From Caballeronia novacaledonica (lineage in GTDB: Bacteria > Pseudomonadota > Gammaproteobacteria > Burkholderiales > Burkholderiaceae): a DNA stretch of 64,000 nt. Under the pieces are notes generated by a model. The model did no database searches. It saw nothing but the letters and a program-made list of their open reading frames with translations, and was not told where the DNA came from. The DNA is taken from contig NZ_OGTP01000001.1 of the NCBI RefSeq assembly GCF_900258035.1, forward strand, positions 682,001-746,000, read 5' to 3'. The translations under genes were made by a program, and so were the position numbers. Positions 1-8,908 of this stretch are shown here, piece by piece (within the stretch, counting starts at the first letter, position 1; every line of letters starts with the position of its first letter).

Positions 1-31
1 GAATTTTAACGAACTCGGCATGACACGTCGG

Positions 32-1000
32 TCACTTCGTGAAGCTCGTGCGAAAGCTCAGCCGATAATCGTTCGGCGATACCCCGAGCCGTCGCGTGAA
101 GACGAGCCGCATGCGATCCGCCGTGCCGAAGCCGCAGTCGTAGGCGACCGTTTTCAGCGGCGTGTCGCTACGTTCGAGCACGTTGCGGGCCGCATCGACG
201 CGCGCGCGTTCGACGAACTCGTGCGGCGTCATCTGCGCGAGCTGCACGAAAGCGCGCGCGAAGTTGCGTTCGCTCATGCCGGCGACGTTCGCCAGTTGCG
301 CGACCGAAAGCCGCTCGCCGATGTGCTCCATCACGTACGCCTGCACTTTCGCGACCGGCGACGTCTCGTCGGCGGGTGCGCTCAGATACGGGCTGAATTG
401 CGACTGGCCGCCGCGCCGCTGCGCGAACACGACGAGGCGCTTCGCGACCGCGAGCGCGACCTGCGCGCCGTGATCTTCGGCGACGAGCGCGAGCGCGACA
501 TCGATGCCCGCCGTCACGCCCGCCGACGTGACGAGCCTGCCGTCGCGCATATAGATACGATCCAGTTCGACACGTGCCTGCGGAAAGCGCTCGGCGAGGC
601 GCGGCGCGTTCTGCCAGTGCGTGGTCACGTTGCGGCCGTCGAGCAGGCCCGCGTGTCCGAGCGCGAATGCGCCCGTGCAGATCGAGCCATAGCGCTCGCA
701 GTGCGATGCGACATCGGCGAGCCAGGCCGTCAGGCGCGGATCGGGATCATCGAACGGCAGCGCCGGGCCGCCCGCGACGAGCGCGGTGCCATAGCGCCGA
801 TTCGCTTCGTCGAAAGACAAATCGGCGACGAGGCGCGTGCCGTTCGATGCCCGCACGATGCGCTCTTCCGGACCGACGAGCGCGATCTCATACGCGTTCG
901 ATCGCGCAATGAAGCCGTTCGCTTCAGCGAAGACATCGACGGGACCGGCGACATCGAGCGCCTGCACGCCCTGGAAGATTGCGATTGCAACGGTAGGCAT
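32..1000 (-). CDS. GlxA family transcriptional regulator (DJ-1/PfpI plus AraC-type HTH)
   Basis: The 322-residue product has an N-terminal DJ-1/PfpI-like domain (about residues 1-190) and a C-terminal AraC/XylS DNA-binding domain (about 215-315). The nucleophile-elbow-like cysteine lies in GSICTGAFALG, near residue 108. The HTH helices are visible in LSVAQLANVAGMSERNFAR and in the second half at KTVAYDCGFGTADRMRLVF. This is the GlxA architecture, where the amidase-like domain is thought to sense a small ligand rather than act as an enzyme. It is divergent from the HD-domain gene at 1187, which is the obvious candidate target. No strong ribosome site precedes the ATG. The ligand cannot be told from sequence. 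Confidence 0.9.
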   Translation of the reverse strand: MPTVAIAIFQGVQALDVAGPVDVFAEANGFIARSNAYEIALVGPEERIVRASNGTRLVADLSFDEANRRYGTALVAGGPALPFDDPDPRLTAWLADVASHCERYGSICTGAFALGHAGLLDGRNVTTHWQNAPRLAERFPQARVELDRIYMRDGRLVTSAGVTAGIDVALALVAEDHGAQVALAVAKRLVVFAQRRGGQSQFSPYLSAPADETSPVAKVQAYVMEHIGERLSVAQLANVAGMSERNFARAFVQLAQMTPHEFVERARVDAARNVLERSDTPLKTVAYDCGFGTADRMRLVFTRRLGVSPNDYRLSFRTSFTK

Positions 1001-1186
1001 CGGATGGAAGGTCCGTGATGAGCGCGCATGGCAGAAGACGGCGTGCGCTTGGCAGGGTTCGACGCGCCGTTTCGATTGAGACGTGAAGGCGTTTTGACGA
1101 GACTAAAGGCATCCGGCGCGCTGCGCGATTTTAGCAACGCACTGCCACTCGCGTCTTTCATCGACCCACATCACGGAGTTTTTCTC

Positions 1187-1876
1187 ATGAGCGAAATCAT
1201 TGCAGGCATCAGGATTCCCGACAGCCACATGGCGCGCGAAGCCACGCAACTCGTGCGCGATACCGAGCCCGATCTGCTTTACAACCATTCGCGCCGCGTG
1301 TTCCTGTTCGGCGCGCTCGCGGGCGAACGCAAGCAACTGAAGTACGATGCGGAACTGCTTTACATCGGCGCGATGTTCCATGACATGGGGCTCACCGAAG
1401 CGTACAGCAGCAAGCACGACCGCTTCGAAGTCGATGGTGCGAACGCGGCGCGCGATTTCCTGCGTCGGCATGGCATCGGCGAATACGAGATCGAACAAGT
1501 GTGGGACGCGATCGCGCTGCATACGACGCCCGGCATTCCGCAGTACAAGAAGCCGGTGGTCGCGCTCGTCACGGCGGGCGTCGAGATGGACGTGCTCGGT
1601 CTCGCCTACGACGAGTTCAGCGCGGACCAGCGGCGGCTCGTGGTCGCGGCGCATCCGCGCGAGGCGAACTTCAAGGAAGGCATCATCGACGCCTTCGCGC
1701 AAGGCACGATCAAAAAACCTGAATCGACCTTCGGCAACGTCAAGGCCGATGTGCTCGCGCTGAAGGACCCGAACTATAAACGGCTGAACTTCTGCAGCAT
1801 CATCCTCGGTTCGGCATGGAACGATCAGCCTCACGATCACGCGACGTGCCGCGATCCGGCGCATCGTCACGCGTAA
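1187..1876 (+). CDS. HD domain-containing hydrolase (cyanamide-hydratase-like)
   Basis: The 229-residue protein has an HD-superfamily metal site: His34 in LYNHSRR, His65-Asp66 in GAMFHDMGL and His112 in ALHTTPG. The pattern resembles the cyanamide hydratase / small phosphohydrolase branch, with no second domain. The reading frame stays open upstream to 1028, but the ATG at 1187 follows CACGGAG at a workable distance, and the upstream residues do not look like protein. It is divergent from the GlxA-type regulator, a pairing that suggests induction by the ligand of that regulator. Whether the substrate is a nitrile-type compound or a nucleotide cannot be decided here. Confidence 0.85.
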   Translation: MSEIIAGIRIPDSHMAREATQLVRDTEPDLLYNHSRRVFLFGALAGERKQLKYDAELLYIGAMFHDMGLTEAYSSKHDRFEVDGANAARDFLRRHGIGEYEIEQVWDAIALHTTPGIPQYKKPVVALVTAGVEMDVLGLAYDEFSADQRRLVVAAHPREANFKEGIIDAFAQGTIKKPESTFGNVKADVLALKDPNYKRLNFCSIILGSAWNDQPHDHATCRDPAHRHA

Positions 1877-1877
1877 T

Positions 1878-2588
1878 TCAGCGGCAGATTCGATACGAGC
1901 CCATGTCGACGTGAAAGTGCGTTTCGTGCAGCGCGTTGTAGTCGGGGCCTAGCGTGGTTGCGAACGCACGGCACGCGCCTTCGTGAACGCGGCGCAGAAA
2001 CTGCCCATCGGGCGAGGACGCGTCGCTCCAGCGCGCGAGCGTGATGCGGCGTCCGTCATCGAGCACGAAGCCTGTCAGGTCGATGGCGTTCGCGCTCGCA
2101 TGCTGGCTCAGCGCCGCGTCCTGCTGATGATTCACGTTGCGGCACGCGTAACTCCCGACATGTTGGATGCGCGCGACGCGTTCGCCGTAGAGTTCAAGCG
2201 CGGCGGGCTGAAGATACTGATGCTCGAAATACGCGATGCCGAGCGCAAGCGGACATGTCGCGAGAAACGGCGCGCTGAAACGAAGGTTCTCCGTCTGCGT
2301 GACGCGCACCACGTCCTTGAGCGCGCAACCGCCGGGGCCGGTCGCATCGGCCATTGCGCGATACACGAGACCGGAACGCGCGAGTGCAGCATCGCAGAGT
2401 GGCGCGTCGCGCATCGTGCGCCATAACTTGAAGCGTGTGAGCGGACCTTGTGGCGCGCGCACGTCGAGCGGTGCGAACGGATCGTAGCGCTCGGGCAGCG
2501 CGATGCGCTTCGAATAAACCGCATAGCCGAACAGCGCCGCGCCGACGAGCGACGCCAGCAGCAGCCACGCGACGATGCGCACGATCAC
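1878..2588 (-). CDS. Extensin-like C-terminal domain protein
   Basis: The 236-residue protein has one N-terminal membrane segment (about residues 5-26) followed by an extensin-like C-terminal domain. Recognisable blocks are the cysteine pair region around APLCDAALARSG, the SYACRNVN stretch, HASANAIDLTGF and the C-terminal ETHFHVDMG. The last two histidine/aspartate motifs resemble those of zinc peptidases of the D-Ala-D-Ala carboxypeptidase fold, so a role in the cell wall is possible but unproven. It starts with GTG inside the TGA stop of the upstream flavoprotein gene (GTGA overlap), so the two are probably translated in a coupled way. Confidence 0.85.
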   Translation of the reverse strand: MIVRIVAWLLLASLVGAALFGYAVYSKRIALPERYDPFAPLDVRAPQGPLTRFKLWRTMRDAPLCDAALARSGLVYRAMADATGPGGCALKDVVRVTQTENLRFSAPFLATCPLALGIAYFEHQYLQPAALELYGERVARIQHVGSYACRNVNHQQDAALSQHASANAIDLTGFVLDDGRRITLARWSDASSPDGQFLRRVHEGACRAFATTLGPDYNALHETHFHVDMGSYRICR

Positions 2589-3640
2589 GCGTTATCGGCC
2601 GTGTGCGCCGCACTCACGCGCTCGGCGAGCTTCGCGTCGTAGCTCGAGTGCACGTGCACGCGCTTTTTCTCGGGATACGCGTATGAATAGGCCTTGCGCA
2701 ACGCGAGCGACGCCTCATGGAAGCCCGACAGGATGAGCTTCTGCTTGTTGGGATAATTGGCGATATCGCCGACTGCGAAAATACCCGGCCGAGACGATTC
2801 GTAGTTCGAAGTATCCACTTCGATGCGCCCGCCGTGCACATCGAGATTCCACGTGGCGATCGGTCCGAGTTCCGAGACGAGCCCGTAGAGCGCGACGATC
2901 TTGTCCGCGGCGAGATCGGTCGAGCCTTCCACTTGCTTGATGCGCACGCCGCGCAGCGTGTTATCGGGCGCATCGAGCGATTCGATCATGCCGACGACGA
3001 ATTCCATTTCGCCCGCTTCGACGGCGCGCTTCATCGTCGCGACCGAGTTCGCCGCCGCCGAAAAACCGTTGCGCCGATGCACGAGCGTGAGCTTCTTCGC
3101 GATGCCCTTCAACGCGAGTGCCCAGTCGAGCGCCGAATCGCCGCCGCCCGCGACGATGACTGCCTTGTCCGCGAAATCCGCCACGCGCGAGACGCTGTAG
3201 TGCACGTCCTTGCCTTCGAGCGCGGCGGCTTCGGGCAATTGCAGCCGCTGCGGCACGAACGCGCCGTTGCCCGCCGCGATCAGGATCGCGGCGCAGTCGA
3301 AGGTCATGCCGCGTTCGGTGGTCACGGTCCAGCGATGATCGTCCTCGCGCTGCGTGACGGATTGCACGCGCTGATCGAGGTGGATCGGCACGTCGAAAGG
3401 ACGAATCTGCTCGAGCAGGCGATCGACGAGTTCGCGCGCGGTGCAGGAAGGGATGGCGGGAATGTCGTAGATCGGCTTGTCGGGATACAGCTCGATGCAT
3501 TGCCCACCGATGCGGCCGAGTGTATCGACGATCTGGCACGTGAGGCCGATCACGCCGGCTTCGAAGGCGGCGAATAGCCCTACCGGGCCTGCGCCTACGA
3601 TGAGCACATCGGTTTTGATCGCTTCGCTTTTTGGTTCCAT
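2585..3640 (-). CDS. Ferredoxin--NADP reductase, TrxR-like type
   Basis: The 351-residue flavoprotein carries a dinucleotide-binding GAGPVG near residue 16 and a second nucleotide motif VIVAGGGDSALDWA in the middle. It ends with the FAD-contacting GIFAVGDIANYPNKQKL segment. It lacks the CxxC redox pair of thioredoxin reductase, which fits the homodimeric FNR type 2 group that supplies or withdraws electrons from ferredoxin or flavodoxin using NADPH. The frame is open up to 3874, but that extension reads through repeat DNA. The ATG at 3640 has AAGGAAAG eight bases upstream. The gene overlaps the extensin-like gene at its end. Confidence 0.9.
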   Translation of the reverse strand: MEPKSEAIKTDVLIVGAGPVGLFAAFEAGVIGLTCQIVDTLGRIGGQCIELYPDKPIYDIPAIPSCTARELVDRLLEQIRPFDVPIHLDQRVQSVTQREDDHRWTVTTERGMTFDCAAILIAAGNGAFVPQRLQLPEAAALEGKDVHYSVSRVADFADKAVIVAGGGDSALDWALALKGIAKKLTLVHRRNGFSAAANSVATMKRAVEAGEMEFVVGMIESLDAPDNTLRGVRIKQVEGSTDLAADKIVALYGLVSELGPIATWNLDVHGGRIEVDTSNYESSRPGIFAVGDIANYPNKQKLILSGFHEASLALRKAYSYAYPEKKRVHVHSSYDAKLAERVSAAHTADNA

Positions 3641-3768
3641 TTCGGGGGCTTTCCTTGGCTTGCTGATGTTTTTTTTCAGCATTCTTTGGGCCACGATACA
3701 GAAAGCGTTTTTATTGGGCAATGAAGTCCCTGTTGGCTTAGCGGCGATTGGATTTCTGTGATCTTGCG

Positions 3769-4409
3769 TGAAATCCTGCTTTCGTGTCGGTCTATTGGCG
3801 TTGCCCCTGTGCGGGGCGGCAGTCACTTTCTTTGCTGCTGCAAAGAAAGTAACCAAAGAAACAGCTATCCCCATCCAAAGTGCCTCTCGCCGGCCGCGGC
3901 ACAGGCGATTGGCTGAATGGAACGGCTATAGCGAGTGCCCTCACAAAACTCGCGCGGCTTGGCTCGCGCACGGTCCGGCGCACCACATGTTTTAGGGCGC
4001 TGGTTCAGCATGAAATAGCATCGGCACAGCGCTGCGCGCTGCCGCCGGGTATTCAAGGGAAACCCACGAACACGACCACGACCACAGTGAGATGGCAGCG
4101 ATAATACGGAAGCACGCACCGACCCGATTGACCGGTCGGCCGCGAAGCGGGACGGAGCCATTTGGTGCTGAACCAGTTTGTTGTGTGGCGAGTGATGGCG
4201 GACCGTGCGCGAGCCAAGCCGCGCGAGTTTTGTGGGGGCACTCGCTACTCTGGGGGCCATTCAGCCAATCGCCTGTGCCGCGGCCGGCGTGAAGTGCTTA
4301 GGCTGGGGAGAGCTGCTTTCTTTGGTTACTTTCTTTGCAGCAGCAAAGAAAGTGACTGCCGCCCCGCACAGGGGCAACGCTAATAGACCGACACGAATTC
4401 AGGATTCCA
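3769..4409. repeat. Long imperfect inverted repeat (about 240-base arms)
   Basis: Two arms, about 3769-4012 and 4164-4409, are reverse complements of one another over most of their length. Bases 3798-3861 match 4317-4380 perfectly for 64 bases, and further perfect blocks of about 33 and 36 bases lie farther in. The 64-base block itself holds a hairpin with half-sites ACTTTCTTTGC and GCAAAGAAAGT. The central 150 bases (4013-4163) are not repeated. No credible gene lies in 3641-4439. Translations that read through it give a lysine/alanine-rich tail that is common as a false protein extension. From memory, this sequence family recurs in Burkholderiaceae intergenic DNA. Confidence 0.85.
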
Positions 4410-4439
4410 CAAAAGCCCAATCCACCCGCCCCGAGCCAA

Positions 4440-5246
4440 TCACCTCCCCGCATTCAACTCCCTCGCGTAATACATCGCCGCAGCATCGATCTCCTCGGGA
4501 GTCATATTGCGCGCAACATTGCGCATCACCCCATCGATATCATTCGTACGCGCCCCGCGAGCAAACGCGATCAACTGCGACTTCGTATAAGCAGCCGGCA
4601 AGCCATCGAGCCAAGGGCTTCCCGCCTTGCTGTCGATTCCCCCATGACACACCGCGCAAGGCGCGATATTGCGCATCGGCGAACCATGCGCCACGATCGG
4701 CGGTGCGAGCGCATCGCTCACCTTGCGCTGCGCCGGCGGTCGCGGCAAATTCGAGTAATACGCCGCGAGATCGCGCATGTCCTGATCCGAAAGATTCATC
4801 GCCATCGGCGACATCACCGCATTGGTTCGCGCGCCCTTCTGAAAATCGATCAACTGCTTGTAGATCACCGACGCATACTGTCCCGCCAGGTTCGGCGAAT
4901 TCGCGTCGCTCATGCCGCGTTCGCCGTGGCACATCGTGCAGCGCAGGGCAAGCGTCGCGCCGCGCCCGATCGAATTCGCACTCACGTCGACGAGCAATTG
5001 CGGCGTAATTTCGACGCTCGTGAGCTTCACCTTCGGCTCCACGGTCGTGCCGCCCGCGTACCAGTCGCGCGGCACGCCCGCCGCGCTGCAGATCGCATTC
5101 CAGATGCCCGTGAACGGCGCGTCGCGGTGCGCGGAGGGCAGCCAGACGAAACCGATCAGCGCCGATACCACCGCGATCGCAATCGTCCCCAATACGCTGA
5201 CGGCGAACCAGCGGTTGCGGAATGTGAAGAGGCGTTCGTCGCTCAT
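4440..5246 (-). CDS. Membrane-anchored di-heme cytochrome c
   Basis: The 268-residue protein has an N-terminal membrane anchor (about residues 12-36) and then two c-type heme sites, CTMCH and CAVCH, in two tandem cytochrome c domains of the c4/c553 kind. The axial methionine candidates are in MSPMAMNLSD and VMRNVARNMT. Its ATG at 5246 overlaps the TGA of the oxidase subunit I gene (ATGA), so it is the last gene of the oxidase operon. It probably delivers electrons to the oxidase or forms a subunit of it, as the position and anchor suggest. The direct partner is an inference. Confidence 0.88.
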   Translation of the reverse strand: MSDERLFTFRNRWFAVSVLGTIAIAVVSALIGFVWLPSAHRDAPFTGIWNAICSAAGVPRDWYAGGTTVEPKVKLTSVEITPQLLVDVSANSIGRGATLALRCTMCHGERGMSDANSPNLAGQYASVIYKQLIDFQKGARTNAVMSPMAMNLSDQDMRDLAAYYSNLPRPPAQRKVSDALAPPIVAHGSPMRNIAPCAVCHGGIDSKAGSPWLDGLPAAYTKSQLIAFARGARTNDIDGVMRNVARNMTPEEIDAAAMYYARELNAGR

Positions 5247-6868
5247 CGCTGCGCTCCGATCGGCACCGCGGGCACCGACGTGTCCGAGCGCGCGATCAAC
5301 TGCGCGATCGGATAGCCGTAGTTGACGAGCGTGAGCCCGATCATCAGCGCGAGCCACAGCGCAAAACTGTTCAACGCCACGGGAAGCGTGCGCGGCTCAT
5401 GCACCGCGCGGCTGAAGCGGAATTCCTCGATCGCCGTCTGCGGCGCGCGATGCCCATTGATCAGCACGATGAAAAACAGCACCGCCGACACGACGAGAAT
5501 CAGCCCGCCCAGCACCGACATCATCACGTACACCGCCTGCGCGGCGATCGCCGGATCGCTGTAGTCGTAGAACGCCATGCGCCGCGGCATCCCCAGAATG
5601 CCGACGTAGTGCCACGGAAACGTCAGCACGATCATGCCGATGAACCACAGCCACAGCTGCCAGCGCATCAGCTTCACGCTCTGTAGCGGGCGGCCGGTCA
5701 GATGCGGCCACAGATCGTAGGCGATCACGAAGTACATGATGACGATCGCGCCGCCGAAGATCAGATGAAAATGGCCCGTCACCCATTGCGTGTTGTGGAT
5801 CGTCGAGTCGAGCTGATAGCTCATGTTGATGAGCCCGCCCGCGCCGCCGAAGCCGAGCATCACGAAGGAGAACGCGACGGCCAGCATCATCGGGTTGTCC
5901 CACGGCAACGCCTTGATCCACCCGAGCGGCCCGCGCCCGCCGCGCAGCCGCGCCGCGATCTCCACCGACGCGCTGATCGTAAACACGGTCAGGAGCGTCG
6001 GCACGGCGACGAGCGTCGTGAACACCGAGTGCATGAACTTGAAGCCCGAGCCCACTTGCGGATCGGCGAAAAGGTGGTGAATGCCGATGGGCATCGACAC
6101 GACGAGGAACAGGATGAACGAGATGCGCGCCATCGAATCGCTATAAAGACGGCCGCCGATCGCGCGCGGAATGATCGTGTAATACGCGATATACGCGGGC
6201 ACCAGCCAGAAGTAGACGATCGCGTGCAGCGTCCATGAGAAGAACACGCGCGCGAGGCCCGCGTCGATGGTCGTCTTCCAGCCGATCGCGACGGGCAGGA
6301 TCAGGAACAGCACTTCGATCGCCGCGCCCACCGCCGTCCAGCCCCACAGATACGCACCGGCGACGGTCGCGAACATCGCGAGCGGCACCGGCTTGCCACG
6401 GTTCTCGCGCTTCCACGACGCGAGATTCACCGACATCAGCGCGACCCACACCCACGAGCCGACCACCACGAGCACGACGCCGACGTAATAGAACACGTTG
6501 CCGATCATCGGCGGATAGAACGTGTAGAGCACGGACGCGAGGCCCATCGCGACGGGCACCGTCGCCGTGACCGCGCCGATCGCCACGAGCCAGAAGCCGA
6601 GCCACGCAAAACGCAGTCCGACGAGCGGGCGCTTCAGCGCAAGCTCGCTGACCGCGTAGCCGAAGCCCATCGCGACGAGCGTCGGAAACGCATAGCCCAT
6701 CACGGTGCCGTGCTCCGTCACCGAGCGATAGTAAAGCTCGGGATTCTGCAGCCACGGATGCAGCGGGCTGCGCACGAACATCTGCCACGCGCCGAGCAGC
6801 AGCGCGACGCCGAAGGCGATGAACGCCAGCCAGAAATGCGCGAGTACGAGGCGCTTGCTATTTAACAC
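5243..6868 (-). CDS. b(o/a)3-type heme-copper oxidase subunit I
   Basis: The 541-residue polytopic protein is a B-family heme-copper oxidase catalytic subunit. Visible ligands are the heme histidine in TEHGTVMGY, the CuB region with the histidine-tyrosine spacing in TLHAIVYFWLVPAY, the HH pair in GIHHLFADP and the heme histidines in TGHFHLIFGG. It lacks the PEVY glutamate of A-type oxidases, as expected for the ba3 group. The HxxxY arrangement argues for oxygen reduction rather than for a nitric oxide reductase. It overlaps subunit II upstream by 11 bases and the cytochrome c gene downstream by 4. It acts in the inner membrane as a terminal oxidase. Confidence 0.95.
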   Translation of the reverse strand: MLNSKRLVLAHFWLAFIAFGVALLLGAWQMFVRSPLHPWLQNPELYYRSVTEHGTVMGYAFPTLVAMGFGYAVSELALKRPLVGLRFAWLGFWLVAIGAVTATVPVAMGLASVLYTFYPPMIGNVFYYVGVVLVVVGSWVWVALMSVNLASWKRENRGKPVPLAMFATVAGAYLWGWTAVGAAIEVLFLILPVAIGWKTTIDAGLARVFFSWTLHAIVYFWLVPAYIAYYTIIPRAIGGRLYSDSMARISFILFLVVSMPIGIHHLFADPQVGSGFKFMHSVFTTLVAVPTLLTVFTISASVEIAARLRGGRGPLGWIKALPWDNPMMLAVAFSFVMLGFGGAGGLINMSYQLDSTIHNTQWVTGHFHLIFGGAIVIMYFVIAYDLWPHLTGRPLQSVKLMRWQLWLWFIGMIVLTFPWHYVGILGMPRRMAFYDYSDPAIAAQAVYVMMSVLGGLILVVSAVLFFIVLINGHRAPQTAIEEFRFSRAVHEPRTLPVALNSFALWLALMIGLTLVNYGYPIAQLIARSDTSVPAVPIGAQR

Positions 6869-7424
6869 AGGACACTCTCCGCGAATCGGCCGGCAGCTTC
6901 TCGGCCATCTGCATGAATTCGGCGCGGTCCACCACCTTCACGTGCGCCCACATGTTCTGATGCCCGGTGCCGCAGTACTCGTGGCAAGGCATCAAATGCT
7001 CGCCGGGTTGGTCGAAAGTCGTCTTGAACGTCGAGACATAGCCCGGCTCCAGCATCGAATTGATGTTCGTGTCGGTGATCAGAAAGCCATGCACGACGTC
7101 CGAGCTCGTCGCGCGGAACGTTACCGGCACGCCCGCCGGCACGACGAGGCATTGCGGCGTGAACGAATACTGCTGCGCGACGATGCGCACCGTCACCGAG
7201 CCGTCCGTCTCGGGCGCGGTGCCGAGATTGCTTTCGATGAATTCGCCCGATACATGCAGCGTTTCGGGGCGAACCGTCTCGACGCGCGACGGCGGCATCA
7301 TCGCCCAGTGCAAGCCGGTGTAGACGACCATGCCGACCAGCACGACGACGATCGCGAGCATGAGAATCGCCCAGCGCCGTTCGACCCGTTCGGCGACGTC
7401 GTGCGAGCTTGGATTGATGGCCAT
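6858..7424 (-). CDS. Cytochrome c oxidase subunit II (CuA), ba3 type
   Basis: The 188-residue protein has a single N-terminal membrane segment (about residues 18-42) and a cupredoxin domain with the binuclear CuA site: a histidine in DVVHGF and the CHEYCGTGHQNM block (C-x3-C-x3-H-x2-M). It is short compared with A-type subunit II, which is normal for the ba3 family with one transmembrane helix. It accepts electrons from cytochrome c on the periplasmic side and passes them to subunit I. It lies between the small subunit gene and subunit I in the same operon. Confidence 0.95.
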   Translation of the reverse strand: MAINPSSHDVAERVERRWAILMLAIVVVLVGMVVYTGLHWAMMPPSRVETVRPETLHVSGEFIESNLGTAPETDGSVTVRIVAQQYSFTPQCLVVPAGVPVTFRATSSDVVHGFLITDTNINSMLEPGYVSTFKTTFDQPGEHLMPCHEYCGTGHQNMWAHVKVVDRAEFMQMAEKLPADSRRVSCVK

Positions 7425-7451
7425 ATGCGATGCCTTAATGAACCTTGCGAA

Positions 7452-7619
7452 TCACTGGATCACGCCGCGCGGCAGGAACACGGCGAAGTAAAAGATGAAC
7501 CACATGCCGATGACGATCGCCGTCGAGATGCCCGCGAGCGCAATCGCGCCCGATGGGCCGCGCTTCACGATCTCGTCGAGCTGCGCGTCCTCGTTCGCTT
7601 CATTCGGGTCTTCGTTCAT
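7452..7619 (-). CDS. Small single-helix oxidase subunit (CoxIIa/CbaD-like)
   Basis: This 55-residue product has an acidic N-terminus and a single hydrophobic helix (about residues 24-48) ending in LPRGVIQ. Its position just before subunit II and its size match subunit IIa of ba3-type oxidases. The frame is open to 7703, but the upstream part overlaps the cytochrome gene end and is Arg/Pro rich, so the ATG at 7619 is preferred. The gap to subunit II is 27 bases and to the upstream cytochrome gene 14 bases. The assignment rests on context and topology rather than strong sequence identity. Confidence 0.8.
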   Translation of the reverse strand: MNEDPNEANEDAQLDEIVKRGPSGAIALAGISTAIVIGMWFIFYFAVFLPRGVIQ

Positions 7620-7633
7620 GGTGTCGTCGATGC

Positions 7634-8896
7634 TCAATAAAGGGGCGCCGAACGCAGGTCGTTCACTTCCTTCACGCTGACCGGCGCGCCGTGGTTGCCC
7701 CACGCGGTGCGGATATACGTGACCACCGCCGCGATCTCGACATCCGAGAGCGACTGCGCGAACGGCGGCATGCCGTAGGGCTTCGGATTCTTGAAGGTGC
7801 CGGGCGGATAGCCGCCGTTCAGCACCATGCGGATCGGGTTCACGGCCGAACTCATCACGATGGACTGATTGTTCGCGAGCGGCGGGAAGTCAGGCGGCTT
7901 TCCCTGGCCCTGCGCGGCGTGGCATTCGGCGCATTGCGCGTCGTAGATCTTCTTGCCGAGCGGCGAAAGGCTCGTCTTCTGCTCGACGACCGCCTGGCTC
8001 GGCGGCGCGGATTTGTCGCCGGAACGCGCGGGCAGCGCCTTCAGATAAACGGCCATCGCGCGCACGTCTTCCTCGGTCAGATATTGCAGGCTGTCGTAGA
8101 CGACTTCGGCCATCGGCCCGTACACCGCGCCGCGATGGCTCACGCCCGCATGCAGCAGACCGACGATGTCGTCGAGGCTCCAGTCGCCGAGACCCGCTTC
8201 CCGGTTCGACGTGAGCGAAGGCGCGTACCAGTTCTGGATCGGGATCAGGCCGCCTTCGAACGCCTTCGACTTCACGTTGCCGCCGAGCGCGTTGATGGCC
8301 GTATGGCACATCGAGCAGTGTCCGAGACCTTCGACCAGATACGCGCCGCGATTCCATTCGGCCGATTGCGACGCATCGGGCTGATAGACGCCTTCCCGGA
8401 AGAACAGCGAGCGCCATCCCAGCAACAGCTCACGATGATTGAACGGAAAACGCAGCTCGTGCGGCCGGTTCGGCTGATGCACCGGCGGCGTGGACATCAG
8501 GAAAGCGTAGATGGCGTCGGAATCGGCGCGCGTGACTTTCGTGTACGACGTGTACGGCATCGCGGGATAGAGCAGCGAGCCGTCGCGCGACTTGCCCGTG
8601 TGCATCATCGTGAAGAACTCTTCGGCGGTCCATTTGCCGATGCCCGTGTCCTTGTCCGACGAGATGTTGGGCGTGTAGAGCGTGCCGAAGGGCGTGTCCA
8701 TCGGGCGGCCGCCGCCGAACGTCTTGCCCGCGGGCAGCGTGTGACACGCGATGCAGTCGCCCGCGCGCGCGAGATATTCGCCGCGCTTGACGGTGGCGGC
8801 GTCCGCGCCTTGCGCCACGGCCTGTTCGATCGGCGCGGCGCACGCCGCCATGAAGACCGCGACGGTCAGCGCTCGGAAATGTCGAAATCGGAGCAC
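7634..8896 (-). CDS. Tri-heme cytochrome c (dehydrogenase-partner type)
   Basis: The 420-residue exported protein has a signal sequence (cleavage near AVAQGA, residue 28) and three heme c sites: CIACH, CSMCH and CAECH. Repeats of the kind YTPNISSDKDTGIGKW and YAPSLTSNREAGLGDW are typical of the cytochrome subunit of membrane alcohol/gluconate dehydrogenases. Here no flavin or PQQ dehydrogenase lies next to it. It sits inside an oxidase operon, 14 bases upstream of the small subunit gene. It therefore probably feeds electrons to this oxidase, either directly or with a partner coded elsewhere. Confidence 0.9.
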   Translation of the reverse strand: MLRFRHFRALTVAVFMAACAAPIEQAVAQGADAATVKRGEYLARAGDCIACHTLPAGKTFGGGRPMDTPFGTLYTPNISSDKDTGIGKWTAEEFFTMMHTGKSRDGSLLYPAMPYTSYTKVTRADSDAIYAFLMSTPPVHQPNRPHELRFPFNHRELLLGWRSLFFREGVYQPDASQSAEWNRGAYLVEGLGHCSMCHTAINALGGNVKSKAFEGGLIPIQNWYAPSLTSNREAGLGDWSLDDIVGLLHAGVSHRGAVYGPMAEVVYDSLQYLTEEDVRAMAVYLKALPARSGDKSAPPSQAVVEQKTSLSPLGKKIYDAQCAECHAAQGQGKPPDFPPLANNQSIVMSSAVNPIRMVLNGGYPPGTFKNPKPYGMPPFAQSLSDVEIAAVVTYIRTAWGNHGAPVSVKEVNDLRSAPLY

Positions 8897-8908
8897 GTCG
8901 GTCCTCGG

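Noticed and set aside
3641..3874. Upstream extension of the FNR-like gene into repeat DNA
   Set aside because: The extra residues come from the repeat hairpin and are not family sequence; the ATG at 3640 has a good ribosome site.
5243..6868. Subunit I as a nitric oxide reductase
   Set aside because: The HAIVY histidine-tyrosine spacing and a CuA subunit II point to an oxygen-reducing oxidase.
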